Shown: positions 52,264 to 61,765, counted from the first letter of the stretch. The stretch is 64,000 bases of DNA from Cystobacter fuscus (GCF_002305875.1 NZ_CP022098.1:2728001-2792000), one strand, 5' to 3'. The notes: a model not told the origin generated them from the sequence alone. Program-made: numbers and translations.

Positions 52264-52995
52264 ATGAGCGGCCTCTTGCGCACCTTCCGTCGGAACCGTC
52301 TGAGGCGCCGGCCATTTCCTCCCGAATGGTTCGGTCACCTGGAGCGTCATGTCTCCTTCTTCCAGGAACTCGCGCCGGAGCCGCGCCAGCGCTTCCTGGA
52401 ACTGCTCAAGCTCTTCGCCTGGGAGAAGGAGTTCATCGGGGCAGGGGGCTTCACCATCACCGACGAGGTGCGGGTGGTGGTGTCCGCCACGGCCGTGCGC
52501 CTGATTCTCTATCTGGACTTCTCCTATTACGACCGGCTGCGCGAGGTCATCGTCTATCCGGATGCCTTCAGGATTCCGGATCGCACGGGCGTGGTGTTGG
52601 GCGAGGCGAAGAACTGGGGGAGCGTCATCCTGTCGTGGCGCTCGGTGCTGGCGGGATTGCGCAACCCGCATGATGGCCACTCCACGGCCACGCACGAGTT
52701 CGCCCATGTGCTGGACCGGGAGGATGGGGCGTTCGACGGCACGCCGGAGCTGCGCCGCTACTCGCACTACGCGGCGTGGGCCTCGGTGATGGGCGAGCAC
52801 TTCCACAAGCTGCGCGAGGGCCGGCGGCTGGAGCGGCAGGTGCTGGATGACTACGGTGGGGTGAACGAGGCCGAGTTCTTCGCCGTGGCCACCGAGTCCT
52901 TCTTCGAGAAGCCGCACCAGATGAAGGAGAAGACGCCGGACCTCTACGAGGAGCTCAAGCGCTTCTACGGGTGGGATCCGGCGCTCGGGCGCTGA
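52264..52995 (+). CDS. mtfA: MtfA-like zinc peptidase
   Basis: A 243-residue cytoplasmic protein of the MtfA (YeeI) family, here without the start extension of the E. coli protein. The zinc motif HEFAHVLD is at ~140 and the third ligand region AVATESFFEKP near 208, both canonical. In E. coli MtfA binds the repressor Mlc and is an aminopeptidase, linking it to sugar uptake; whether this applies in a myxobacterium is unknown. GGAG lies about 7 bp before the ATG. It is convergent with the CHAT-STAND-WD40 gene, which ends 15 bp away. Confidence 0.92.
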   Translation: MSGLLRTFRRNRLRRRPFPPEWFGHLERHVSFFQELAPEPRQRFLELLKLFAWEKEFIGAGGFTITDEVRVVVSATAVRLILYLDFSYYDRLREVIVYPDAFRIPDRTGVVLGEAKNWGSVILSWRSVLAGLRNPHDGHSTATHEFAHVLDREDGAFDGTPELRRYSHYAAWASVMGEHFHKLREGRRLERQVLDDYGGVNEAEFFAVATESFFEKPHQMKEKTPDLYEELKRFYGWDPALGR

Positions 52996-53010
52996 AGGAG
53001 CGGAAACGCC

Positions 53011-56000
53011 CTACCGGACGGAGGACGCGGCGGTCGCGGGGGGCCTGCCATGAGCCCGCTCGCATCGCTCGAGGCCCGCTTGTGCCTCGGTGGGAGTCTC
53101 CGAGAGGAGGCTCTGTCTCTGCTTCACGTCCAGGCAAATGGGAGTGGCCGCGTTCAGCAACTCCTGGAGTCTCTTGGTTTCAATCGTCCAGAGGCGCACC
53201 GTGTTGTCCTCGGAGGTCGTCACCACCTGCGTCCCATCCGGGCTGAACGCCGCCGAATGCACCGGGCCGCCATGGCCGCGGAGGATCAGCGGGCGGCCCT
53301 GGTCCGAGCCATCCGAGCGCCACACCCGCGCCGTCTTGTCTTCGGAGGCCGTCACCACCCGCGTCCCGTCCGGGCTGAACGCCACGGAATACACCGGGCC
53401 GTCATGGCCGCGGAGAATCAGCGGGTGCTCCTGGTCCGAGCCATCCGAGCGCCACACCCGCGCCGTGTTGTCCCGTGAGGCCGTCATCACCCGCGTCCCG
53501 TCCGGGCTGAACGCCACGGACAACACCGTGTCTCCATGGTTGTGGAACACGAGCGGGTGCTCCTGGTCCGAGCCATCCGAGCGCCACACCCGCGCTGTCT
53601 TGTCCCGTGAGGCTGTCACCACCCGCGTCCCGTCGGGGCTGAACGCCACGGAATACACCAGGCCTTCATGGCCGGTGAGTACGAACGGGTGGTCCTGGTC
53701 CGAGCCATCCGAGCGCCACATCCGCGCTGTCTTGTCGTAGGAGGCTGTCACCACGCGTGTCCCATCGGGGCTGAACACCGCGGAACTCACCAGGCTTGCA
53801 TGGCCGGTGAGCACGAGCGGGTGCTTCTGGTCCGAGCCATCCGAGCGCCACACCCGCGCCGTCTTGTCCGAGGAGCCCGTCACCACCCGAATCCCATCCG
53901 AGCTGAACGCCACGGAACTCACCGGGCCGTCATGGCCGCGGAGAATCAGCGGGTGCTCCTGGTCCGAGCCATCCGAGCGCCACACCCGCGCCGTGTTGTC
54001 GTCGGAGGCCGTCACCACCCGAGTCCCGTCGGGGCTGAACGCCGCGGAATACACCGGGCCCGCATGGCCGGTGAGCACGAGCGGGTAGTCCTGGTTCGAG
54101 CCATTCGCGCGCCACATCCGCGCCATGTTGTCGTCGGAGGCCGTCACCACCCGAGTCCCGTCGGGGCTGAACGCCGCGGAATACACCGGGCCCTCATGGC
54201 CGGCGAGCACGAGCGGGTGCTCCTGGTCCGAGCCATCCGTGTGCCACACCCGCGCCATATTGTCTGATGAGGCCGTCACCACCCGCGTCCCGTCCGGGCT
54301 GAACGTCGCGGAGTTCACCGGGCCCGCATGGCCGGTGAGCACGAGCGGGTGGCCCTGGTCCGAGCCATCCGTGTGCCATACCCGCGCCGTCTTGTCCTCG
54401 GAGGTCGTCACCACCCGCGTCCCGTCCGAGCTGAACGCCACGGAATACACCAGGCCTTCATGGCCGGTGAGCACGAGCGGGTGGCCCTGGTCCGAGCCAT
54501 CCGCGCGCCACATCCGCGCCGTGTTGTCGTCGGAGGCTGTCACCACCCGAGTCCCATCGGGGCTGAACGCCGCGGAATTCACCGGGCCCGCATGGCCGGT
54601 GAGCACGAGCGGGTGCTCCTGGTCCGAGCCATCCGTGTGCCATACCCGCGCCGTCTTGTCCTCGGAGGTCGTCACCACCCGAGTCCCGTCCGGGCTGAAC
54701 GCCGCGGAATTCACCGGGCCCGCATGGCCGGTGAGCACGAGCGGGTGCTCCTGGTCCGAGCCATCCGTGTGCCATACCCGCGCCGTCTTGTCCTCGGAGG
54801 CCGTCACCACCCGCGTCCCGTCCGAGCTGAACGCCACGGAATACACCAGGCCTTCATGGCCGGTGAGCACGAGGGGGTGGCCCTGGTCCGAGCCATCCGT
54901 GCGCCACACCCTCGCCGTCTTGTCCGAGGAGCCCGTTACCACCCGAGTCCCATCGGGGCTGAACGCCACGGAATTCACCGGGCCCGCATGGCCGGTGAGC
55001 ACGAGCGGATGGTCCTGGTCCGAGCCGTCCGCGCGCCACACCCGCGCCGTCCCGTCTTCGGAGGCCGTCACCATCCGTGTTCCGTCCGGGCTGAAGGAAG
55101 CCGCCACGATGCGGTCCGAGTGCCCTTCCAGCACCGCCGTGCTCAAGGGGCGCTGGAGAATGTCCACGGTATCCTGGAGCCACTCTGGTGACGCCTCGGG
55201 ATGCACCACCTCACGCAGCACGAGGGCCGCGAGGGTCGGGTCCTGCCGGTGCATCTTTTCGAACTGAACCATCCGCGCGAAATCCAAGGCCGCGGTTTTC
55301 TGGTTGAGCGCCTCCCTCCTCTCCCGTGAGGCCAGGGCCGCGCCCGCGAGGGCCAGCACCAGGAAGACGGCCAGTGTGAGGAGGCCCAACCTCGTGCGCC
55401 GCCGCTCGCGCTCCTCGGCCTTGTCGGACCGGGCGATGAGTCGCAGGCTCCTGACGGACAGCTCCCCGTGGTACTTCGCCTGCACGCGGTGCGCGTAGCC
55501 CAGCCTGTCGCCCGTGAGCAGATAGGAGGCGCCCTGGTCCTTGCTGGCCTGGTTCGACTCCCACGCCTGCGCCCACCCATCCACCTCGCGCAACTGCTGC
55601 TCCCGCTCCCAGTCCTCCTTCACCCATTCCTGGAGCGACTCCCAGCGGCGGATGAGCGCCTCGTGGGCGAACTGCACCCAGGTGCCGTCCCGCTCGCCGG
55701 GTCTGTCCTCTCCGCCCTTCACCAGCAGTCTGCTGCCCACCAGGCGCTCCAACACGGCCTCGAAGGCCTCGCGCGCCTCGGCCTCCACCGGATGCACTTC
55801 CTTCACCCACGCGCGGCGCCGTGTCTGGGGACTGGCCGCGTCGCGGAAATCCACCAGCCGCACCAGCAGCCGCCTCGCCTGGTGTTGCTGGGCCTCGGAC
55901 AGCGCGGCGTACAGCCTGTCGGCGGTGCGTGTCAGTGCTCCCGTCACCCCGCCCATCTCCTCATAGGCCGCGTGCGTCAGCCAGCCGCCCTCGCGCCGCT

Positions 56001-57972
56001 GCCACAGCAGATCCAGCGCGTACTCCAGCAGTGGCAGCGCGCCGGGCTCCTGGCCCACGTCCTTGCACAGCTTGTCCACCAGCCCCGCCTCGGGCTCCAA
56101 CCCCACCAGACGCGCCGGCCTCTCGATGATGGCCGCCACCTCCTCGCTGGCCAGATGGGCCACGAAGACGCGATAGGCCTCGTCGTACACGACGGCGTCC
56201 AGGCGCTTGCCCTCCTCGAGCACCACCTCGCCGCAGTGCTCGAAATGGTCCACGCGCAGGGTGCCCAGCAGGACGCCCTCCCATTCCGGGGCGTGCGCCA
56301 GGCGCCACAGTGTGCGCATCAGCGAGGTACACGCCTCCACGCCGCTCAACTGGGTGAACACCTCCTCCAACTGGTCCACCACCAGCAACAGCTTGCGTCC
56401 AGGCCTCGCCTCGCTCAGCCGCCTGGCTTCCTCCAGCACCTGTTCCGGAGTGACTCCGGCGCCCGGGGACAGTGCCTCGGCGCCGCGGAATGCCCGTAGC
56501 CGCCGGAGCAGGCCCGCGAGGGCGGAGGAGGCGCCGTCCTTGGCCGTGCTCTCATTCACCAGCTCACCGGGCCGCACCACCAACACGTCCCACGTCTCCG
56601 TGGGCAGCAGCGGCACCAGCCCGGCCATGACGACGGAGGACTTGCCCGCGCCGGAGGCACCCGCCACCACCTGGAAGCGCGGCGCCTGTCCCTGGACGGC
56701 CTGTTGCACCCGCTGCAGCAGACGCTGGGAGAGCGCCTCGCGGCCGAAGAAGAAGCGGCGGTGTCTGGCCTCGAAGGGCAGCAGGCCCCGGTAGGGACGG
56801 ATGGCCACTGGCCGCGTGTCCGGCGCTTCCCCGGCGCGCGCGTAGAGCTGGAGCGAGGCCCAGTCCAGGTGGCGTCCCTCCAGCGCCAGCCGCCGCCGTG
56901 TCTCTCCCAGGGCCTGTTCCAGCGAGGACGAGGACTCCAGCAATTCGCCGTACAGCGTCTCCGTGAGGACGAGGGAGCCCGGCACCGACAGTGGCAGCCG
57001 CGAGGCCACCACCGCGGGCACGCCCACCCGGTGCAACTCCTGGGCGACGCTGCCCAGGTGGCTGCCCAGCTCGCCCGCGCTGCCACTCTTGCAAGCGCTG
57101 AGCACTACCAATCGCAGGCTGCCGGCGTGGGGCGCCAGCACCTGACGCAGCAGGGCTCCGTCCACCAACCGCGGCGTGTCCCCTTCGCCATCGCACCACA
57201 GCCCCACGACGCCCGCCTCCGAGCGGCCTCCGTGGCACAGCAGGTGGAGCACGGTGATGGAGCCGCCGCCAGCGGCCAGCGCCGCGGACAGGGCGCGTGG
57301 CGAGACGCCCGCCAGCACGTCCCGGCGCGTGTCGAAGTCCAGGTGCCCCGTGGCGCACGCGCGCGTGAGGGCACGCTGGTGCGCGTCGGCCGGCACCGGG
57401 CCGCCCGCGCTGGACCAGGCGAAGAGGAGGCGTCCTCCCTCGGAGGCGGGTGGGCGCTTGGAGGGCGTCTGGTCCCGGGGCCACTCGTAGCGGATGGAGC
57501 AGCCGGGCAACTCCCCCAGGTGCTGGCCGGAACCCCTGAGCGTCAGCAACTCCCAGGGCAGGGCATACAGCTCCGCCGCCGCCGAGCGCACCGTCAGGCG
57601 CACCTCGCGTCCCGCCGAGAGGGCCTGCTCGATGGCGGCCTCGTGCCGTCCCCAGTCCAGCCGGCCCAGGAAGCCGCGCAGGTGGTTGCCCAGGCGCTGC
57701 ACGGCGTTGCCGTCCGGCGTGGCCTTGTCCAGCTCGGCGAGGTCCGCCAGCACCTGGGGATTCCACGGGAAGGGGGTGCTCTCGAAGACCCCTCCCTCCA
57801 GCCGGAGCTGGTAGTCCTGTTCCTCGAAGCGGAAGGCGAAAGGCTCTCCCGTGTCGCTCGCGCGAGCGAACTCCAGCACCAGCTCGTAGGGACCCATCAA
57901 GGAGGGCAAGCAGTCCACAGCCTCGGGAAAATGACAACCAGGGGGACGGGTGCTCGGCTGGTTCATTGGCAT
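53011..57972 (-). CDS. CHAT protease - STAND ATPase - WD40 repeat protein
   Basis: A 1653-residue protein. Residues ~75-385: CHAT caspase-like protease with catalytic His247 (LHLLCHGG) and Cys294 (LSACKSG). Residues ~390-850: nSTAND1-type NTPase that begins PYRGLLPFE...FFFGRE, with Walker A GASGAGKSS (Lys444) and Walker B LLLVVDQLEEVF (~530). One membrane-like helix (LLTLAVFLVLALAGAALA) at ~860-882, followed by a basic stretch. Residues ~955-1600: 15 WD40 repeats of 44 residues each, nearly identical. A STAND module acts as an oligomerising switch, WD40 arrays sense, and the CHAT executes; this triad is described for bacterial conflict and programmed-cell-death systems. The start at 57972 is followed by a second ATG at 57966. 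Confidence 0.93.
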   Translation of the reverse strand: MPMNQPSTRPPGCHFPEAVDCLPSLMGPYELVLEFARASDTGEPFAFRFEEQDYQLRLEGGVFESTPFPWNPQVLADLAELDKATPDGNAVQRLGNHLRGFLGRLDWGRHEAAIEQALSAGREVRLTVRSAAAELYALPWELLTLRGSGQHLGELPGCSIRYEWPRDQTPSKRPPASEGGRLLFAWSSAGGPVPADAHQRALTRACATGHLDFDTRRDVLAGVSPRALSAALAAGGGSITVLHLLCHGGRSEAGVVGLWCDGEGDTPRLVDGALLRQVLAPHAGSLRLVVLSACKSGSAGELGSHLGSVAQELHRVGVPAVVASRLPLSVPGSLVLTETLYGELLESSSSLEQALGETRRRLALEGRHLDWASLQLYARAGEAPDTRPVAIRPYRGLLPFEARHRRFFFGREALSQRLLQRVQQAVQGQAPRFQVVAGASGAGKSSVVMAGLVPLLPTETWDVLVVRPGELVNESTAKDGASSALAGLLRRLRAFRGAEALSPGAGVTPEQVLEEARRLSEARPGRKLLLVVDQLEEVFTQLSGVEACTSLMRTLWRLAHAPEWEGVLLGTLRVDHFEHCGEVVLEEGKRLDAVVYDEAYRVFVAHLASEEVAAIIERPARLVGLEPEAGLVDKLCKDVGQEPGALPLLEYALDLLWQRREGGWLTHAAYEEMGGVTGALTRTADRLYAALSEAQQHQARRLLVRLVDFRDAASPQTRRRAWVKEVHPVEAEAREAFEAVLERLVGSRLLVKGGEDRPGERDGTWVQFAHEALIRRWESLQEWVKEDWEREQQLREVDGWAQAWESNQASKDQGASYLLTGDRLGYAHRVQAKYHGELSVRSLRLIARSDKAEERERRRTRLGLLTLAVFLVLALAGAALASRERREALNQKTAALDFARMVQFEKMHRQDPTLAALVLREVVHPEASPEWLQDTVDILQRPLSTAVLEGHSDRIVAASFSPDGTRMVTASEDGTARVWRADGSDQDHPLVLTGHAGPVNSVAFSPDGTRVVTGSSDKTARVWRTDGSDQGHPLVLTGHEGLVYSVAFSSDGTRVVTASEDKTARVWHTDGSDQEHPLVLTGHAGPVNSAAFSPDGTRVVTTSEDKTARVWHTDGSDQEHPLVLTGHAGPVNSAAFSPDGTRVVTASDDNTARMWRADGSDQGHPLVLTGHEGLVYSVAFSSDGTRVVTTSEDKTARVWHTDGSDQGHPLVLTGHAGPVNSATFSPDGTRVVTASSDNMARVWHTDGSDQEHPLVLAGHEGPVYSAAFSPDGTRVVTASDDNMARMWRANGSNQDYPLVLTGHAGPVYSAAFSPDGTRVVTASDDNTARVWRSDGSDQEHPLILRGHDGPVSSVAFSSDGIRVVTGSSDKTARVWRSDGSDQKHPLVLTGHASLVSSAVFSPDGTRVVTASYDKTARMWRSDGSDQDHPFVLTGHEGLVYSVAFSPDGTRVVTASRDKTARVWRSDGSDQEHPLVFHNHGDTVLSVAFSPDGTRVMTASRDNTARVWRSDGSDQEHPLILRGHDGPVYSVAFSPDGTRVVTASEDKTARVWRSDGSDQGRPLILRGHGGPVHSAAFSPDGTQVVTTSEDNTVRLWTIETKRLQELLNAATPICLDVKQRQSLLSETPTEAQAGLERCERAHGRPPATAASSVR
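53180..55110 (-). repeat. 132-bp tandem repeats coding the WD40 array
   Basis: Fifteen units of 132 bp, the last incomplete. The unit reads PVxSxAFSPDGTRVVTASxD then KTARVW-x-x-DGSDQ-x-HPLVLTGHxG, and variation is confined to a few positions. Neighbouring and distant units are almost identical at DNA level too, so the array must be kept similar by recombination or was recently expanded; copy number is likely to vary between strains. Confidence 0.9.
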
Positions 57973-58039
57973 TCATCCGTTCATCGAGGCCTTGTTGCAC
58001 CGGATGATGCGTACTGTGACGGTTCTTCCTCGCGGGGGC

Positions 58040-58055
58040 TGTGATGGGGTTCACT
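58040..58055. promoter_or_regulatory. CRP-type palindrome 1 (TGTGA-N6-TCACT)
   Basis: One mismatch from the CRP consensus TGTGA-N6-TCACA. First of three sites in the 303-bp gap 57973-58275 between the CHAT-STAND-WD40 gene and the lipoxygenase gene. The gap has no other supported gene. Confidence 0.55.
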
Positions 58056-58062
58056 CGCGAAG

Positions 58063-58078
58063 CGTGAGGTGCGTCACA
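58063..58078. promoter_or_regulatory. CRP-type palindrome 2 (CGTGA-N6-TCACA)
   Basis: One mismatch from the CRP consensus, 23 bp centre to centre from site 1, close to two helical turns. Partly symmetric bases continue to 58096 (TCAC...GTGA), so a larger operator is possible. Confidence 0.55.
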
Positions 58079-58156
58079 TCACACCAGGTGCGGTGAATCG
58101 CCGGGGCCTGATCGATGACCAGACAACCAGCCTGCCGTGCGCCGGATTGAATGTCA

Positions 58157-58172
58157 TGTGAGGTGGATCACA
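58157..58172. promoter_or_regulatory. CRP-type palindrome 3 (TGTGA-N6-TCACA, perfect)
   Basis: A perfect match to the CRP half-sites (TGTGA, spacer GGTGGA, TCACA), centre 94 bp from site 2 and ~110 bp upstream of the lipoxygenase start. Confidence 0.6.
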
Positions 58173-58275
58173 GCGGAAGCGAGTGAGGAGTTGGTATGTC
58201 TTCTCATACCAGGGTTGGGGGGGACCCGTCCCTGGGGGACGAATTCCCGCACCCTCTTCACCAAAGGCAACCACC

Positions 58276-60282
58276 GTGTCCGATCCCGCTCAGAGCAACC
58301 CGTCCGCCTCCGTCGCGGAGAATACGGGGCCCGATACCTTCCTCTTCGGCTCCGCTTCGGCCCATTCGGACCCCAAGCGGCTGTATCGCTACGACTACAA
58401 GAAGCTCGCGCCGCTCGCGATGATCGAAACGCTGCCGAAGGCGGAGAAGCCGAGCCTCCAGTGGATGATGCAATGCGTGCAGTTGTCCCTGCGCGCCGTG
58501 CACAATCGTTTGCATTGGGATGACGCGGTCTCGTACACGGACGTGGATACGGCGGAACTCGATCTCAGCGATCTGGGCCTCGGTACCGTGAACCTCGACG
58601 CGGCTCCGCTCCACGCGGTGAAGCCGCACGAGGCCGCCGCGGTGGCTCCGGCCCACTTCGATCAGATGAGTCCGGAGCAGCTCGCGGCGGCGCTCCCTGG
58701 CGAGGAGGGTCCGCTGTCCTTCGGCGGAGAGGAGTCCGGGCCGGGCGTGCTCTCCGTGCTCAAGCTGGTCGCGACCATCTCCCGCGAGCTCATCAAGAAG
58801 GGGATCACCGATCCGCTCGGCATCCTCGAGTTCGTGCTCAAGCGCTCCAACGTCAACAGGTCCGGGCGCCCCAGGTCCCTGGACGACTACGCGCGCTTGT
58901 TCGCCACGTTCGAGCGGCCCTGGTTCGCTGACCGGTATGATTCCGACGAGGTCTTCGCCTACCTGCGTGTGGCGGGCTTCAACCCGCTCGTGCTCCAGCG
59001 GGTGGCGACGCCGGGGGAGAAGTTCCCGGTCACCGACGCGCAGTTCCGTGTCTCCATCGGCGACGCGGGGGACTCGCTGGCCCTGGCGGGCTCCGAGGGC
59101 CGGCTCTTCCTCTGTGACTACGCGGCCCTGGCGCGCGTGAAGAATGGCAACTTCCCGGTTGGCCCCAAGTATTGCTTCGCCCCGCTCGCCCTGTTCGCGC
59201 TCCCGCGTGGCGCCTCGGGGGCGCAGCGGCTCCATGCGGTGGCCATCCAGTGCGGCCAGGATCCGCGCAATCATCCGATCTTCACGCCGGCCGACGGCGA
59301 CGCCTGGAGGAAGGCGAAGGTCGTGGTCACCGTCGCGGACTTCAACCACCACGAGCTGATTTCCCACCTGGGCCGCACCCACCTGCTGATCGGTCCGATG
59401 GTGATCGCCACGCGCCGGTGCCTCCCCGACGAGCACCCGGTGAGTACGCTGCTGCGGCCGCACTTCGAGGGCACGCTCAACATCAACGACATGGCCCAGT
59501 CCACGCTGGTGGCGCCCGGGCATGAGGTGGACAAGTCGCTCGCCGGGACCATCTGGGAGAGCCGGAGGGTCGCCGCGGAGGGTCTGCTCGCCAGGCCCTT
59601 CAACGAGCTCTTCCTGCCCGCCGACCTCGAGGCGCGCGGCGTGACCAGCGACTCCCTCGAGTACCCGTACCGCGAGGACGCCCTGGAACTCTGGCACGCG
59701 ATCGAGGAGTGGGTGAGCAGCTACGTCAAGCTCTACTACCGCTCCGACGAGCAGGTGCGGGCGGACGCGGCGCTCCAGGAGTGGGCGGCGGAGATCGTCT
59801 CGCGGGAGGGCGGGCGCATCCGGGGCTTCGGGGACGCGGGGGACGGGCGCATCCAGACCGTCGCGTACCTGTGCCAGGCGCTCACGATGATCATCTTCAC
59901 CGCCAGCGCGCAGCACGCGGCCGTGAACGCTCCCCAGGCCGAGTTGATGACCTACGCGCCGGCCACTCCTCCCGCGGCGTACCGGGCGGCCCCGCTCTCC
60001 GAGCTCGACTCCGAGGCCAACGACTACCTCGACTACCTGCCGCCGCTCGAGATGGCCACGCTCCAGATGGAGTTCCTGCACCTGCTGGGCGGTGTGTTCT
60101 ACACCCGGCTCGGTCACTACGAGACGCACTGGTTCAAGGACAAGCAGGTGGGTGAGCCGCTCGCCCACTTCCAGAAGAAGCTCGATGAGCTCGAGTCGCT
60201 GATCTCCGAGCGCAACCACACCCGCTTCGGCCCCTATCCGTTCCTGCTGCCGAGCCGGGTCCCCCAGAGCATCAACATCTGA
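58276..60282 (+). CDS. Bacterial lipoxygenase
   Basis: A 668-residue non-heme iron dioxygenase of the lipoxygenase family, which inserts O2 into polyunsaturated fatty acids. All five iron ligands can be placed: His364 and His369 in ISHLGRTH, His547 and Asn551 in SAQHAAVN, and the C-terminal Ile668. The signature around 360-405 (NHHELISH, VIATRR, HPHF-like RPHFEGTLNIND) matches plant-type enzymes. It lacks the N-terminal PLAT/C2 domain and has no signal peptide, like other myxobacterial enzymes of this size. The GTG at 58276 has AAAGG 8 bp upstream. It lies divergent from the CHAT-STAND gene behind three CRP-type sites. Confidence 0.9.
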   Translation: MSDPAQSNPSASVAENTGPDTFLFGSASAHSDPKRLYRYDYKKLAPLAMIETLPKAEKPSLQWMMQCVQLSLRAVHNRLHWDDAVSYTDVDTAELDLSDLGLGTVNLDAAPLHAVKPHEAAAVAPAHFDQMSPEQLAAALPGEEGPLSFGGEESGPGVLSVLKLVATISRELIKKGITDPLGILEFVLKRSNVNRSGRPRSLDDYARLFATFERPWFADRYDSDEVFAYLRVAGFNPLVLQRVATPGEKFPVTDAQFRVSIGDAGDSLALAGSEGRLFLCDYAALARVKNGNFPVGPKYCFAPLALFALPRGASGAQRLHAVAIQCGQDPRNHPIFTPADGDAWRKAKVVVTVADFNHHELISHLGRTHLLIGPMVIATRRCLPDEHPVSTLLRPHFEGTLNINDMAQSTLVAPGHEVDKSLAGTIWESRRVAAEGLLARPFNELFLPADLEARGVTSDSLEYPYREDALELWHAIEEWVSSYVKLYYRSDEQVRADAALQEWAAEIVSREGGRIRGFGDAGDGRIQTVAYLCQALTMIIFTASAQHAAVNAPQAELMTYAPATPPAAYRAAPLSELDSEANDYLDYLPPLEMATLQMEFLHLLGGVFYTRLGHYETHWFKDKQVGEPLAHFQKKLDELESLISERNHTRFGPYPFLLPSRVPQSINI

Positions 60283-60300
60283 GTCGTCAGCGGCGGCTCC

Positions 60301-60332
60301 GCCCGGTGGCGCCCGAGTGGCGCTCACCGGGC
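60301..60332. terminator. Two-step hairpin between convergent genes
   Basis: GCCCGGTG (60301-60308) with CACCGGGC (60325-60332), and inside it GCGCC (60309-60313) with GGCGC (60319-60323). It lies 18 bp after the lipoxygenase gene and 18 bp before the end of the phosphoesterase gene, serving both. Confidence 0.7.
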
Positions 60333-60350
60333 CCGCGCGCCCGCTCCTCC

Positions 60351-61730
60351 TCAGGCCGTGGCCGACACACGCGTGGTGGCCAGCGGCCGGATCACCCCTT
60401 CAGAGGGTATCCACTCCACCAGCGACACCGCCGCCCCTCCGTCCGGGTGGGGCTCGGCGCTCACCGCGGTGAACCGCGTCTCCAGCTTCGCCAACTGCTG
60501 CCGCTGGGGCTCCAACCCGGGGTTGGTCCGCAATTCCTCGAGGAAGTCGGCCCAGTCCGAATCGGGCGCCTCTGGCGAGGGCAGCCGCATCAGCCAGATC
60601 CAACTGCCGGAGTTCGCGTAGAGCACCCCGGCGTCCTGCTTCCAGCGCGCCGCGTGGGTGTGGCCGATGATGACCGCCCCCGCTCCGAACTTCTTCGCCA
60701 GACGCTGGGCTTCCCGCGACTCCGCCTCGGTGGGCTCCAGGCTGAAGTAGCGTTTGCCGCTCTGGCCCACGAGCAGCCGTTGCATGCGCGCGTAGGAGCC
60801 CAGGGCGGCGCGGGCCAGCTTGATGCGGGTCCCCAGGCTCAGTTCCGCCTCGTCCCCACCGAAGCTCACGGGGGAGGGACCCATCACTTCCTCCAACTCC
60901 TTCCGCTCCTCGTCGGTGAGGCCCGCATCGTCCACCTTCTGGGACAGTCCCAGGTCTTCCTCGCCCGGCGCGTTGGGATCGAAGCTGAGCGGCATCCGCG
61001 ACTTGCGCAACAACTGCCAGAGGATGTCGAAGGTGGTGTTCTGGAACAGCAGCCTCACCGCCGAGGGGTTGACGGCCAGCGCCGCCATCACCGCTCCCTG
61101 GAAGTCCGGCACCAGCAGGTCCGCGAAGCGCATCCCATACTGCCGCTTGAGCGGATTGAGCAGCTTCTTCACCAGCAGGGAGCCGGCGGAGTAATGGTAG
61201 TCCTCGGCCCGTGCGCTGACGGGAGCGCCGGGTCCGGGCAGGTGGGCGTACTCCACCTTGTTCCAGTTGTCCCCGTGGTCTCCATGGGCGAGCAGCAGCC
61301 GCGCCCCGCCCACGTCGAGCAGCTCCGGTGCGTCCCCGCGATGGAACAGGAGCCTGGAGGCGATCTCCGGCGGTTGGCGCAGCGCCTCGCGCAACACGGC
61401 CTGGACCTCGTCCAGGGCCAGTTCGATGTCGTGGTTGCCCAGGCGCATGACGACCTCTCCTCCCGCGGCCAGCAGACGCCCCAGCGAGGCGAACACCGTC
61501 GCCGTGGAAGGCGCGGAGACGAGCGCCCGAGCCTGCCGCACCGCTCGCTCCACCTGGAGTTCGAGAGGATCCTCGTTCATCAGGAAGTCGACCGTGTCTC
61601 CATTCAGCACCACCCGGGTGGGAGGGCTGGCGAGAGAGTCGAGGAACGAGGGCAGCGCTGTCTCTCCCGCGAAGATGTCGTAACCTTGTCCATTGCCCAG
61701 GTGCAGGTCGCTCAGAATGATTGTCCGCAT
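60351..61730 (-). CDS. Calcineurin-like metallophosphoesterase
   Basis: A 459-residue protein. The five metal motifs are all present: SDLHLGN (~6), NGDTVDF (~45), GNHDIE (~100), LLAHGDHGD (~150) and IIGHTHAARW (~360). Between the fourth and fifth lies a ~200-residue helical insertion, larger than in UDP-sugar hydrolases of the family. There is no signal peptide, so it is cytoplasmic, acting on a phosphomono- or diester. The ATG at 61730 has GAGG 7 bp upstream. It starts 35 bp after the caspase-like gene and is last in that operon. Confidence 0.9.
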   Translation of the reverse strand: MRTIILSDLHLGNGQGYDIFAGETALPSFLDSLASPPTRVVLNGDTVDFLMNEDPLELQVERAVRQARALVSAPSTATVFASLGRLLAAGGEVVMRLGNHDIELALDEVQAVLREALRQPPEIASRLLFHRGDAPELLDVGGARLLLAHGDHGDNWNKVEYAHLPGPGAPVSARAEDYHYSAGSLLVKKLLNPLKRQYGMRFADLLVPDFQGAVMAALAVNPSAVRLLFQNTTFDILWQLLRKSRMPLSFDPNAPGEEDLGLSQKVDDAGLTDEERKELEEVMGPSPVSFGGDEAELSLGTRIKLARAALGSYARMQRLLVGQSGKRYFSLEPTEAESREAQRLAKKFGAGAVIIGHTHAARWKQDAGVLYANSGSWIWLMRLPSPEAPDSDWADFLEELRTNPGLEPQRQQLAKLETRFTAVSAEPHPDGGAAVSLVEWIPSEGVIRPLATTRVSATA

Positions 61731-61765
61731 CTCAAGACCTCGTGAAGGGGTTGCGCCGTCAAGAT

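Noticed and set aside
53180-55110. CRISPR-like or satellite array
   Set aside because: Units are 132 bp, in frame and code for WD40 blades; there are no unique spacers.
53668-55191. Plus-strand repetitive frames over the WD40 array
   Set aside because: They are the reverse complement of the WD40 repeats and owe their repeats to it.
58258-60327. Long minus-strand frame opposite the lipoxygenase
   Set aside because: All lipoxygenase iron ligands are on the plus strand; the other frame has antisense-type composition.
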